This document shows, one piece after another, positions 54,128 through 62,636 of a stretch of DNA of 64,000 bases. The first letter of the stretch is position 1, and each line of letters starts with the position of its first letter. The notes under the pieces are model-generated. The model was not told the origin of the DNA. It worked only from the letters and a program-made list of their open reading frames with translations, and did no database searches. Source of the DNA: an uncultured Cytophagaceae bacterium (lineage in GTDB: Bacteria; Bacteroidota; Bacteroidia; Cytophagales; Spirosomataceae). Location of the stretch: contig CAIVPF010000073.1 of assembly GCA_903907745.1 (NCBI GenBank), positions 1-64,000 of the forward strand. The letters run 5' to 3'. A program made the translations under genes and the position numbers.

Positions 54128-54434
54128 TGAGTTCTTGTTGGGAGGATTTGTTGATGAGCTCGATTAATTGTTGTTTCGCCATCATGAGTTCCTTCTTCAA
54201 AGGGGCTGAATCGAGTTGCAAAAATAGTTTTTGATTGCTTACGTATACTTGCTGCGTTCTTGCGGCGATGGGTTTGCCCATAATCTCTTCCCAATGCGCT
54301 GTGAGGTATGTTTCGTCGTATTTTGCTTGTAATTTATAGATTCTAAGGAGCGATTCGATGGCCTCTTTGAGGCTTGAGCTGTCGCTTTTTCGAGAAGAGG
54401 CTCTTGGACCTTTGGGGCTGAAGGGGGAGTCCAT
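54105..54434 (-). CDS. DUF721 (DciA-like) domain protein
   Basis: The 109-residue basic protein matches the DUF721 family: LKEAIESLLRIYKLQAKYDETYLTAHWEEIMGKPIAARTQQVYV and a final helical part. Some DUF721 proteins (DciA) load the replicative helicase in bacteria that lack DnaC, and many Bacteroidota carry short versions. Whether this one does so is not shown by the sequence. The 5' tail is Ser- and Pro-rich. The gene overlaps the GT87-like gene end by 23 bases. Confidence 0.83.
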   Translation of the reverse strand: MDSPFSPKGPRASSRKSDSSSLKEAIESLLRIYKLQAKYDETYLTAHWEEIMGKPIAARTQQVYVSNQKLFLQLDSAPLKKELMMAKQQLIELINKSSQQELIKEVVFL

Positions 54435-54773
54435 GACGGGCTAAATTAGTATTTGAAATTACGCTAAATTCTTGGGTTTTGTCGATTTATTAATTTTTTT
54501 TTAATTTTTTTTAATTTTTCGATTCCCGAAAAAGTACCCTATATATGGTGGTATTTTGGATAAAATATTAAGATAGTACAATAGTCCCTTCGTTGTGTAG
54601 AGAAATTTCATCAGGATATAATTTGAAGCATGTAAAAATTAAATTAGAATTGCATTACTTTTGCTTTTACTGAAAATGTCGATGAAGCGATAAATTATGA
54701 AAACTACGCGTCAGGTATTTTTAAAAAGTGTTACGTAAACAATTAATTTTTTAACCCCAAATTTACCAAACTA
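54435..54773. other. 339-bp AT-rich intergenic region upstream of exbB
   Basis: No protein gene of normal size fits here. The left half contains long T and A runs. A -7 element (TACTTTTG) lies at 54656-54663 and would give a leader of about 105 bases before exbB. The leader contains a 13-codon open frame (54697-54738, MKTTRQVFLKSVT) that might be a leader peptide or chance. Confidence 0.6.
54656..54663 (+). promoter_or_regulatory. -7 promoter element for the exbB operon
   Basis: TACTTTTG fully matches TAnnTTTG. The nearest TTTG upstream (54622) is about 30 bases away, too far for a standard -33 box. Confidence 0.45.
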
Positions 54774-55610
54774 ATGAGTACACAACAACCAAAGCCAGCT
54801 GCTAAGCCAGCTGCAACTGACAAAAAATCTGGCGGTATTTCTGCAGGTTTAATTTTAATTATTTTATTTGTTATTGCCATTGCTATTTACACATTTGTGA
54901 TGGGAGATGGTTCACACTTTGAGGGTGGAACAAATGAAGGTCATCCACTTCCAGGCGATTACTTTGGTATCGTTTATAAGGGGGGTGTGATTGTACCGGT
55001 TTTGATGACGTGTTTCTTAACGGCATTAACGTTTTCAATTGAGCGTTTATTGACTATTGGAAAAGCGAAAGGAACTGGCGATGTAAATGCATTCGTACGT
55101 TCGATTCAAGCATCTTTGGATAAGGATGATTCTGATGCAGCGATCGCAGCATGTAACAAGCAAAAAGGATCTGTTGGAAACGTAACACTTTCTGCAGTAA
55201 AAAAATACAAGCAATTAACTGGTGACAAGTCATTAGATAAGGAGCAAAAATTAGCTGCTTTAAGCAAAGAAGTTGAGGAAGCTACTTCATTAGAATTACC
55301 TATGTTAGAGAAAAACTTAACGATCATTGCTACATTAGCTTCGGTATCTACGTTAATTGGTCTTTTAGGAACGGTAATCGGTATGATTAAGGCGTTCTCT
55401 GCCTTAGGAAATTCAGGTGGATCTACGGATTCAACAGCATTAGCGAATGGTATCTCTGAGGCGCTTGTAAATACAGCCTTAGGAATTGGTACTTCAGCGA
55501 TCTGTATCATTGCGTATAACTTATTTACATCTAAAATTGATGAATTAACTTATAGCATTGATGAGATTGGTTTGAGCGTTAACCAAAATTATGCTACGCA
55601 TCATAATTAA
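54774..55610 (+). CDS. exbB: ExbB/TolQ/MotA family proton channel
   Basis: The 278-residue inner-membrane protein has an Ala/Lys/Pro-rich N-terminus, a first helix near residues 25-43, a second near 72-92 and two later helices. The family block TLIGLLGTVIGMIKAF lies about residues 190-205, followed by ISEALVNTALGIGTSAICIIAYN. Together with ExbD it uses the proton gradient to energise TonB. It heads an operon exbB-exbD-exbD-tonB with its own promoter element. Confidence 0.92.
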   Translation: MSTQQPKPAAKPAATDKKSGGISAGLILIILFVIAIAIYTFVMGDGSHFEGGTNEGHPLPGDYFGIVYKGGVIVPVLMTCFLTALTFSIERLLTIGKAKGTGDVNAFVRSIQASLDKDDSDAAIAACNKQKGSVGNVTLSAVKKYKQLTGDKSLDKEQKLAALSKEVEEATSLELPMLEKNLTIIATLASVSTLIGLLGTVIGMIKAFSALGNSGGSTDSTALANGISEALVNTALGIGTSAICIIAYNLFTSKIDELTYSIDEIGLSVNQNYATHHN

Positions 55611-55675
55611 TATTTGAACCTTTTGGGCGAGAGCCTATTTTAAATTATTTTTCACAGTTCAAATTATTAATTGTT

Positions 55676-56281
55676 ATGCCAAAAGTTAAAGCCAAACGAC
55701 AAAGTGTATCACTCGATATGACAGCGATGTGTGACGTGGCTTTCCTTTTGTTGACGTTCTTCATGTTAACCGCGAAGTTCCGTCCAGAGGAGGCAGTTAC
55801 GATTACACCCCCATCATCTATTTCAGAGAAGCCTTTGAATGCGAAAGATGGAATGTTAACGATCAGTGTTTCGCCAGAAGGCGGGGTATATTTGGCAACT
55901 GATGATCAATTAGCAAGAGAATTTATGTTAGAGCGCATGGCAAGTCGCTATGGAGTAGCTTTAACTGCTGCGATGAAGAAGAACTATATGAGTTCAGAAA
56001 TCGTAGGATATCCTGCTGGTGCGATGCGTCAGGTGTTGAGTATCAAACCGTCTGAAGCTAAGGATAAGGGTTTTATTAAGGGTATCCCTGTCGATTCAGC
56101 TAATAACGAGCTGTCGTATTGGGTAGGATACGCTAAATTGTCCAATCCAAATTTGAAGATTGCAATCAAAGGAGATCAGAATTCAGGTTATGATACCTTT
56201 TCTGACATTATCGGTACTTTGCAAGCGCAAAATATCAATATATTCCAGTTGATTACGTCTCCAGAGAACAAACCCAAATAA
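55676..56281 (+). CDS. exbD: ExbD/TolR family biopolymer transport protein (first copy)
   Basis: The 201-residue protein has one N-terminal helix with the family pattern SLDMTAMCDVAFLLLTFFMLTAKF, including the conserved Asp for proton passage, and a periplasmic domain. The periplasmic part is longer than in classical ExbD (about 140 residues) and contains a central insert before YDTFSDIIGTLQAQNI. Bacteroidota often carry two ExbD paralogues side by side. It lies 65 bases after exbB and 25 before the second ExbD gene. Confidence 0.9.
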   Translation: MPKVKAKRQSVSLDMTAMCDVAFLLLTFFMLTAKFRPEEAVTITPPSSISEKPLNAKDGMLTISVSPEGGVYLATDDQLAREFMLERMASRYGVALTAAMKKNYMSSEIVGYPAGAMRQVLSIKPSEAKDKGFIKGIPVDSANNELSYWVGYAKLSNPNLKIAIKGDQNSGYDTFSDIIGTLQAQNINIFQLITSPENKPK

Positions 56282-56306
56282 GTATTCATTTTAATTCGAA
56301 TAAGAA

Positions 56307-56825
56307 ATGGCAGAAATAGATAGCTCCGGTGGGGGTAAGAAAGGCGGAGGGAAGAAGCGAAGTAAAAAAATGTCAACCAAAATTGACATGACACCGATGG
56401 TGGACTTAGGCTTCTTGCTAATCACTTTCTTTATGTTAACGACTACGTTAGCAAAGCCCGTGACCATGCAATTAAACATGCCTGATAAGACGGATACGAA
56501 GGAAACATCGCCTGTAAAATTATCGGAAACCCTTACGGTGATTCCAGATGAATTTAAGGTGTATTATTACCAAGGTATCCCGACAGAAGCAGGTACAAAA
56601 TTAGAGGTTACTGATTATTCAGATACAGGCATTCGTAAGGTAATTGCGGATTTGAAGAAGAAAATCGGGAACAATTTTACGCTCGTTATTAAGCCAACAA
56701 AAAAAGCAAAATACCGTAATATGGTGGATATGCTTGATGAATGTGCGATCACCAACAATAAGCGTTATGCTTTGTTAGCGATCGATCCAGCATCTGAGGA
56801 TTTAATTAAACGCTCGGGTAAATAA
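56307..56825 (+). CDS. exbD: ExbD/TolR family biopolymer transport protein (second copy)
   Basis: The 172-residue paralogue starts with a Gly/Lys-rich stretch (SSGGGKKGGGKKRSKK). Its membrane helix carries STKIDMTPMVDLGFLLITFF, with the conserved Asp, and a periplasmic domain follows ending in KYRNMVDMLDECAIT. The two ExbD copies differ greatly in the periplasmic part, so they may not be interchangeable. It precedes tonB by 44 bases. Confidence 0.9.
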   Translation: MAEIDSSGGGKKGGGKKRSKKMSTKIDMTPMVDLGFLLITFFMLTTTLAKPVTMQLNMPDKTDTKETSPVKLSETLTVIPDEFKVYYYQGIPTEAGTKLEVTDYSDTGIRKVIADLKKKIGNNFTLVIKPTKKAKYRNMVDMLDECAITNNKRYALLAIDPASEDLIKRSGK

Positions 56826-56869
56826 AAAGGCATAAGCCTATTTAATAAAATTTTAAATTAAGAAATACT

Positions 56870-57688
56870 ATGTCACAAGTAATAAGCCAAGATGCTACAT
56901 TGGATGACATTATCTTTAGAGAAAAGAACCGTGAGTTTGGTGCTTTTGTTTTAAGGACAACGTATCCAAAGGTTATCAAACGGTCGGTATTACTAGGCTC
57001 TGCTCTTTTCGTAGGTGCATTGTTGATTGCAGCATTCTGGAAACAGTTGACAGCAAACCTCACTACCAAGGAAGAAATCACGGCTGAAGTAATGAAATTA
57101 GACGCGCCACCTCCTTCCAAAAAGGTTGAGTTGCCGCCACCGCCACCACCCCCACCACCCAAGGAAATCCCTAAGGTAACGACTACGAAGTTCTTACCTC
57201 CGGAGATTAAGCATGATGAAGAGGTGACCAAACCAGAACCTCCACCAGAAGAGGTAAAAGGAAATACAGCTTCGGAAACAGTGAAAGGGGAATCAGAGAC
57301 TTACGAGCCTCCTGTGGATCCGGATGCGAAAGGACCTGAGCCGGTTGAACCTCCTAAACCTGCTGAAGATGAAATCTTTACAGCGGTGGAGCAACAAGCA
57401 GAATTCCCTGGTGGACCACGTGCCTTTGGTGCGTTCCTTCAGCGTAACTTGAAATACCCTTCTGCAGCACAGCGTGCTAACGTAGGTGGTAAGGTATATG
57501 TTCAATTCGTTGTTAATACGGATGGAACAATCCAAGACGTTCAAGTTTTGAAATCTGTAGGTTTTGGTTGCGACGAAGAAGCGATTCGTGTAATTAAATC
57601 GGTACCAAAATGGAATCCAGGCAAGCAGTCTGGCCGTGCGGTTCGTTCACGATTTACACAACCGATTACATTCGTACTTTCAGAATAA
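56870..57688 (+). CDS. tonB: TonB family energy transducer
   Basis: The 272-residue protein has a cytoplasmic N-terminus, one helix near residues 37-57, a proline-rich periplasmic linker (PPPPPPPPPKE, and PEPPPEEVKG) and a C-terminal TonB domain (EFPGGPRAFGAFLQRNLKYP, then VYVQFVVNTDGTIQDVQVLKS and the closing RFTQPITFVL). It transmits ExbBD energy to outer-membrane transporters such as SusC-type receptors. A hairpin with a modest T tract follows the stop codon. Confidence 0.94.
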   Translation: MSQVISQDATLDDIIFREKNREFGAFVLRTTYPKVIKRSVLLGSALFVGALLIAAFWKQLTANLTTKEEITAEVMKLDAPPPSKKVELPPPPPPPPPKEIPKVTTTKFLPPEIKHDEEVTKPEPPPEEVKGNTASETVKGESETYEPPVDPDAKGPEPVEPPKPAEDEIFTAVEQQAEFPGGPRAFGAFLQRNLKYPSAAQRANVGGKVYVQFVVNTDGTIQDVQVLKSVGFGCDEEAIRVIKSVPKWNPGKQSGRAVRSRFTQPITFVLSE

Positions 57689-57706
57689 GCTCGAATTCAA
57701 TAAATT

Positions 57707-57748
57707 TCAGACCTGCTAAATGTATTTTTGGCAGGTCTGATTGTTTTA
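57707..57748 (+). terminator. hairpin after tonB, probable terminator
   Basis: A perfect 10-base inverted repeat (TCAGACCTGC / GCAGGTCTGA) with a 14-base loop is followed by TTGTTTT. It lies 18 bases after tonB and just before the next gene, so it may reduce but not abolish read-through into the PstS-like gene pair. Confidence 0.7.
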
Positions 57749-57760
57749 AACCCTGCTCAT

Positions 57761-58003
57761 ATGAAATTACCACTGGCAATGATTATTAATTTGGCTTTTC
57801 GAATCATCGCTGCTTTCGCCTATATTACCCTTGGGGTTTATGTAGGTTTTATGGCTGATTATTCCTTAGGCTCGTGGTTCGGTGTTCCGATCACCCTATT
57901 TCTAGGAATTTTATTTATCTTGTATGGGCTTTTTAGATGCTGGCGAGCCAATGCCTATTATCAAGAATTAAGAGAGGATGAATATGGAAAATACGATGCG
58001 TAA
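57761..58003 (+). CDS. small membrane protein, two predicted helices
   Basis: I use the ATG at 57761, giving 80 residues; the track's TTG start at 57728 lies inside the terminator-like hairpin. Two hydrophobic segments (about residues 5-28 and 41-60) flank a short loop, and the tail is charged (YYQELREDEYGKYDA). I do not recognise a family. It overlaps the start of the following lipoprotein gene and lies in the TonB block, so a link with that system is possible. Confidence 0.7.
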   Translation: MKLPLAMIINLAFRIIAAFAYITLGVYVGFMADYSLGSWFGVPITLFLGILFILYGLFRCWRANAYYQELREDEYGKYDA

Positions 58004-58937
58004 TTATTTTGTTTTGGCTATGCTAGCTTGCGGCCTATCTTCTTGCTTTTTATTTAGCTCTAAGGAAGCGCCCAAGGATGGGCCTGCGCAAGGGGAAATT
58101 GTCATCGCGGCGGATGAATCATTTCAGCCCTTGGTCCAAGCCGAAGAAACCGCATTTGAAAATAATTATCATTTTGCCAAATTAACCATTCGCTATACGC
58201 CTGAAAATGAGGCAGTAGCGGATTTATTGAACGAAAAAGTGCGCTCGATCGTCGTATCCCGTGAATTAACCACTAAAGAAAAAGAGATTTTCACGCGGGA
58301 AAAAGTTAGTTATCGCAGTTTTCGATTTGCGGCTGATGGAGTGGCCTTATTAACGAACATCGCGAATCAAGATACACTGATTACATTGCCGGTATTGAAA
58401 GGCTTGTTGGACGGCAGCTTGACAAATTGGTCTTCCTTAGGTGCTAAAAATAAAAAAGGGGAGGTGGTTCTTGTGGTGGATAAGGCGAATTCGAGTAATA
58501 TTAAATTTTTAATTGACCGTTTAGGAATTCCGTCTACTCAGTCTTTACGTGTTTTTGCTGCGGGCTCCAATCCCAAGGTGATTGCTTATGTCAAGGAGCA
58601 TCCCAATGCGATTGGGATCATTGGGTCTAATTGGATTAGTGATGGGGACAATCCGACCTCGCTTGGATTTATTCGTTCCGTGCATGTGATGTCTGTGGCT
58701 GAAAAGGAGGGATTAGATAAAACTAAATATACCCAACCATTTGGCTATAATTTGGCTTTAAAAACCTATCCTTTACGCCGTGAAATTAAAATGATTTTAA
58801 AAGAATCACATTTGGGATTAGGAACGGGATTTGTGAATTATGTGTGTGGAGAAATGGGTCAATTGATCGTTTTGAAGGCGGGCTTAATTCCGCTGACCCG
58901 ACCTATCACGATTCGAACCTATCAAATTAACCAATAA
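57984..58937 (+). CDS. PstS-like substrate-binding lipoprotein
   Basis: The start at 57984 has AGAGG six bases before it and gives 317 residues; 57978 and 57996 are alternatives. A lipoprotein signal (LACGLSSC) is followed by a type 2 periplasmic binding protein fold like phosphate-binding PstS: GEIVIAADESFQPLV, VVSRELTTKE, GLLDGSLTNWSSLG and a later AIGIIGSNWI. No Pst permease genes are nearby. In many Bacteroidota such a protein sits between tonB and a large TPR protein, so its job may be linked to the TonB module and not to phosphate import. Confidence 0.82.
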   Translation: MENTMRNYFVLAMLACGLSSCFLFSSKEAPKDGPAQGEIVIAADESFQPLVQAEETAFENNYHFAKLTIRYTPENEAVADLLNEKVRSIVVSRELTTKEKEIFTREKVSYRSFRFAADGVALLTNIANQDTLITLPVLKGLLDGSLTNWSSLGAKNKKGEVVLVVDKANSSNIKFLIDRLGIPSTQSLRVFAAGSNPKVIAYVKEHPNAIGIIGSNWISDGDNPTSLGFIRSVHVMSVAEKEGLDKTKYTQPFGYNLALKTYPLRREIKMILKESHLGLGTGFVNYVCGEMGQLIVLKAGLIPLTRPITIRTYQINQ

Positions 58938-58983
58938 AGAAGAATTTGTTCGTTTATTAATTCAAATTCTAAAGATTTATAAT

Positions 58984-58991
58984 TAAATTTG
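58984..58991 (+). promoter_or_regulatory. -7 promoter element for the large TPR gene
   Basis: TAAATTTG matches TAnnTTTG about 96 bases before the TPR gene. The leader includes a 7-bp hairpin (TTGAACA / TGTTCAA, 59027-59046). Confidence 0.45.
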
Positions 58992-59086
58992 TGATTCTGA
59001 ATTAATTACACTTTTTAATTAAAATATTGAACATTTCGGTGTTCAAGGCCTGAGAAAATAAAAATTTAAAACATTTAATAATTACA

Positions 59087-60793
59087 ATGATGAAATTGAA
59101 ATCGTGGATATTAGGAGTGGGATTATTGGTATCTAATATGATATTTGCCCAAACGGCACAAGAAGGTATTCATTTATTAGACCGTCACCAGCCATCAAGG
59201 GCTAAGCAGGTATTTGAGGCCCTAGTTTCGGCTTCTCCCACCGGTGAAAATTATTTTTATTTGGGCTACTATTATTTGAACCAAAGGGATTGGGTAAACG
59301 CAAAAGCTACCTTCGAAAAAGGTAAAGTGGCGGATCCGAAAAATTATTTGAATCAAGTTGGCTTGGCTTCTATTTTGGTAGGACAAAATAATGTTTCTGC
59401 GGCAAAGGTTGAATTCGATCGTATTTTGGCAGAAACGAAATTAAAGAACATTGATGTGATGTATCGTATTGCGGAAGCCTATGCGATGTACTACATTTTA
59501 GGGAAAGAGGATAGTTTTAATGCGAATAACAATGATCCAGGTGAGGCGATTCGCTTGATCGATGTCATTCAAGATCGTTTATTAAAGGATAAAAAAATGC
59601 CTTCAGCTGAACATTACCTTGTTAAAGGAGATGCTTATTTAATTAAAAATGACGGAGGAAATGCGGTGACGGCCTATGAAGCTGCGGTTTCTCAGGATCC
59701 AAGAAATGTAAAAGCGAAAGTGCGTATCGGTACGGTTTATTTACGTGGGAAGAACTACAAGGAGACACAAGCACGTTACAAAGAGGCTTTGGATTTAGAT
59801 TCCAACTATGCACCAGGCCACCGTCGTTATGGTGAGTATTTGATCGTAGGAGGTCAATACAAAAATGCATCTCGGTATTTCAGAAAGTATTTAGAGAAAG
59901 CGGAGGCTACGCCTGAGGTGACGTTGGAAACTGCGAAGCTTTTGTTCTTATCGAAAGATTACGAGGGAGCGATGAAATTTACTGATGAAGCGGATAAGAA
60001 GGGTGTTCGCGATAATGATATTTTCCGTATGCGTGGATATTCGCATGTGGAGATGGGGAATTTCCAACAAGGAATTGATAATTTGGACGGCATGGTGAAA
60101 CGTGGCGTAAAACCATATTTCATGGATGATTTGTATTTCGGTAAGGGATACCAAGGATTAGGAAAGGATTCTATGGCTATCGCTTACATGGAAAAAGCGG
60201 CACCTTTGGATACGAATAATAACGTGTATTCTTTGATTCACGATATTCGCTATAAACAAAAGCGTTATTTAGATGCATCAGAGGCGGGGAAAAAAGCGAT
60301 TCAATGGAAAGAGAAAAAAGCGCTAGCCGTGGGTTCTGGAGATTACTTTAAAGTAGCGATGGACTTATATTTAACAGCTGCTTTTATTAACAAAGTAGAT
60401 ACGATCGGTCGTCCGGCGATGGCGATGCGTGCGGATACCATGTTTGCAAAGGCGATCGCTGTGAATGAAAAATGGCCTCCGTTCTATATCAATCGTGCTC
60501 GTGCGAATAACTTGATCGATTACAATGGAACTAAATGGTTAGGAGCTCCGTACTATGATAAGTTTGTTGCCACGGTCGAGCAATTGCGCGCCGAAAAAAG
60601 TACGCAATACAAGGAAGATAAAAATCAATTGTTTGAAGCCTATAAGTTTTTAGGTGGATATAATTTGTCGGTGACGAAGGACGATGCGAAGGTGAAGGAT
60701 TTGTTTACGAAAGCTCAAGCTATTAAAGCAGATGATCCTGACATTAATGCTTATTTTAATCCGGCCCCTGCCACAGCGGCACCGAAAAAGTAA
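59087..60793 (+). CDS. large periplasmic tetratricopeptide repeat protein
   Basis: The 568-residue protein has a signal peptide (about residues 1-23, ending in IFA) and many TPR-type helix pairs, for example PTGENYFYLGYYYLNQRDWVNAKATFEKG-like repeats, VKAKVRIGTVYLRGKNYKETQARYKEAL and RRYGEYLIVGGQYKNASRYF. There is no enzyme motif. It is the last gene in the TonB/PstS-like block, but has its own -7 element. TPR arrays usually hold protein partners; a scaffold role for an envelope complex is likely. A strong terminator follows. Confidence 0.85.
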   Translation: MMKLKSWILGVGLLVSNMIFAQTAQEGIHLLDRHQPSRAKQVFEALVSASPTGENYFYLGYYYLNQRDWVNAKATFEKGKVADPKNYLNQVGLASILVGQNNVSAAKVEFDRILAETKLKNIDVMYRIAEAYAMYYILGKEDSFNANNNDPGEAIRLIDVIQDRLLKDKKMPSAEHYLVKGDAYLIKNDGGNAVTAYEAAVSQDPRNVKAKVRIGTVYLRGKNYKETQARYKEALDLDSNYAPGHRRYGEYLIVGGQYKNASRYFRKYLEKAEATPEVTLETAKLLFLSKDYEGAMKFTDEADKKGVRDNDIFRMRGYSHVEMGNFQQGIDNLDGMVKRGVKPYFMDDLYFGKGYQGLGKDSMAIAYMEKAAPLDTNNNVYSLIHDIRYKQKRYLDASEAGKKAIQWKEKKALAVGSGDYFKVAMDLYLTAAFINKVDTIGRPAMAMRADTMFAKAIAVNEKWPPFYINRARANNLIDYNGTKWLGAPYYDKFVATVEQLRAEKSTQYKEDKNQLFEAYKFLGGYNLSVTKDDAKVKDLFTKAQAIKADDPDINAYFNPAPATAAPKK

Positions 60794-60795
60794 TC

Positions 60796-60825
60796 AAAAA
60801 AGCTGCTCTCGGGCAGCTTTTTTTT
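60796..60825 (+). terminator. rho-independent terminator after the TPR gene
   Basis: AAAAAAGCTGC and GCAGCTTTTTT pair perfectly around a six-base loop and run into eight Ts, three bases after the stop codon. Confidence 0.92.
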
Positions 60826-60851
60826 CGTTTTTAAAATAATTTATATACACT

Positions 60852-61628
60852 ATGTCGTACGCATTAGTTACAGGAGCGAGTAAAGGAATTGGCAAGGAAA
60901 TCGCGATGGAATTAGCTGATCGCGGATATGAGCTTTTGCTCGTGGCACGGAATTCGTATGAACTCCAACAAGTTAAGGAGGAAATTCAAAAAAAATACGC
61001 CGTTTCGGTTGATTATTTAGTTGTGGATTTAAGCGAGCCAACGTCCGTGGAGCGGCTTTTCAACTGGGTCCTGGAAAAGCAAATAGATCTTCGAATTTTA
61101 GTAAATAATGCAGGATATGGATTAGTCGGGGAATTTGAATCCTATGCGTATGATGAGCATCAAAAAATGATGCAAGTAAACATGAATGCCTTGGTGGAAG
61201 CATGTTATCGTTTTTTTCCGATGCTATCTGGCAAAGGGCAGGCCTATGTATTAAATATCGCAAGTTCCTCAGCCTATCAAGCGATCCCATTGATGAGTTT
61301 ATATGCTGCATCTAAAGTATTTGTTCTGAATTTCTCCCGTGGATTATTTCATGAGTGGAAGGGGAAAGGTATTTCGGTAACGGCTGTCAGCCCAGGGGCA
61401 ACGACCAGTTCATTTAATGACCGAGCTAATTTACCAGACAAGGCTAGAAGTGCAGCAAAAAAAATAACCATGACGGCTGGGTCTGTGGCTAAGATGGCGG
61501 TGAATGGTATGTTTGCCAAAAAGCCTGAGGTAATCACGGGATTAATTAATCAGTTAGGTGCATTTTTGGCGTGGATTGCGCCCAAATCCATCAGCGAAAA
61601 GGTGGCCAAGGGCATTTACGAAAAATAG
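60852..61628 (+). CDS. short-chain dehydrogenase/reductase
   Basis: The 258-residue oxidoreductase has the SDR cofactor loop TGASKGIG (about residues 7-14), NNAGYG, the catalytic serine region NIASSSAYQ and the active-site YAASK. Lengths and motifs match classical SDR enzymes that prefer NADP(H). ARNSYELQQV at the cofactor second strand supports NADP(H) use. The substrate is unknown. It is followed six bases later by the DUF2231-LRR gene. Confidence 0.9.
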   Translation: MSYALVTGASKGIGKEIAMELADRGYELLLVARNSYELQQVKEEIQKKYAVSVDYLVVDLSEPTSVERLFNWVLEKQIDLRILVNNAGYGLVGEFESYAYDEHQKMMQVNMNALVEACYRFFPMLSGKGQAYVLNIASSSAYQAIPLMSLYAASKVFVLNFSRGLFHEWKGKGISVTAVSPGATTSSFNDRANLPDKARSAAKKITMTAGSVAKMAVNGMFAKKPEVITGLINQLGAFLAWIAPKSISEKVAKGIYEK

Positions 61629-61634
61629 GGCATC

Positions 61635-62636
61635 ATGGAAAGGCTGGGCCATTTACATCCGTTGATGATTCATTTCCCCATAGGATTGCTTTTGGTGGCA
61701 AGCTTTTTAAATATCTATGCGCATTTTGCCAACAAGGATTTTGATCAGGTAATTCACATTAGTTTATGGCTTGGTTTTCTATTTTCATTATTGGCCTGTG
61801 TGTCGGGTTGGTTTTTATCGAATTACACGGAACAAGCTAGTAATCCTCTTTTCTGGCATCAATGGTCAGGCATTATGACTTGCTTGCTCAGTGGGATTGC
61901 GCTGCGCTTCCAAAAATGGAGGTTATATTTCAGTTTTATTTTGATTGGGTCAGTTTGTTTGACGGGCCATCTAGGTTCGGTGTTGACCTATGGAGATAAT
62001 TATTTTTCCTTGGCACAAAAAAAAGTAGTAGCATTATTGGCCCCGATTCAAGCCAAATCCTTGGTTTTACCCAGGGAACCTCAACCTGTTTCTAGCAGGT
62101 CGCTTGCTCCGCCTATCGTCGTGCCACCTCGAATCGATGCACCTAATCCTAGCTTACTACAAGAATTTCAGGCGAGGCAAATTAGTCTTGTCGCCCATGG
62201 TGACCATGGGCTTTCGGCCAATTTCGTCATGGTTAAAAATGATTTTTCAGTTGTTTTTCGTGATTTTCAAAAATTAGCGCCTTGGGTGACCCAATTGAAA
62301 CTAGCGAATCAAAAAAATATTGATTTTTCATTAATGAGCCAATTTACTCATGTAGAGGATTTGGATCTTTCAAAAACAAACCTGGCAAATGCGGATTTGA
62401 TATATATACGTACGTTGAATAATCTACAGCGATTAAATCTACATGGGACTAAGGTGTCGGATGAAGGATTAGCGTCCTTAATGGCATTGAAACACCTAAA
62501 AAAAGTGTATGTTTGGCAAAGTTCCTTAAGCCCACAGGCTTTGGAAAAGTGGAAACAAGCAAATCCCGGTCTTGTGATTGAAAATGGTAATTTTTCATTT
62601 GCTAAACCTGATACGAGTAAACCGTTGACCCGATGA
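61635..62636 (+). CDS. DUF2231-type membrane protein with leucine-rich repeats
   Basis: The 333-residue protein has an N-terminal four-helix domain of the DUF2231 type (LGHLHPLMIHFPIGLLLVASF, with further helices to about residue 120 and a GHLGSVLTYGDNY end), a Pro-rich linker, and a C-terminal leucine-rich repeat region (LDLSKTNLANADLIYIRTLNNLQRLNLHGTKVSDEGLASL). Related proteins often have a cytochrome c domain (CxxCH) between these parts; none is visible here. The conserved HPLMIHFP histidines may bind heme b. The stop overlaps the next start as ATGA, so the two are translationally coupled. Confidence 0.78.
   Translation: MERLGHLHPLMIHFPIGLLLVASFLNIYAHFANKDFDQVIHISLWLGFLFSLLACVSGWFLSNYTEQASNPLFWHQWSGIMTCLLSGIALRFQKWRLYFSFILIGSVCLTGHLGSVLTYGDNYFSLAQKKVVALLAPIQAKSLVLPREPQPVSSRSLAPPIVVPPRIDAPNPSLLQEFQARQISLVAHGDHGLSANFVMVKNDFSVVFRDFQKLAPWVTQLKLANQKNIDFSLMSQFTHVEDLDLSKTNLANADLIYIRTLNNLQRLNLHGTKVSDEGLASLMALKHLKKVYVWQSSLSPQALEKWKQANPGLVIENGNFSFAKPDTSKPLTR

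Noticed and set aside
55106-55510. 134-residue minus-strand ORF inside exbB
   Set aside because: It is antisense to a clear ExbB coding region and shows no family features.
56842-57231. 129-residue minus-strand ORF with a glycine run
   Set aside because: The glycine run is the reverse complement of the TonB proline linker codons.
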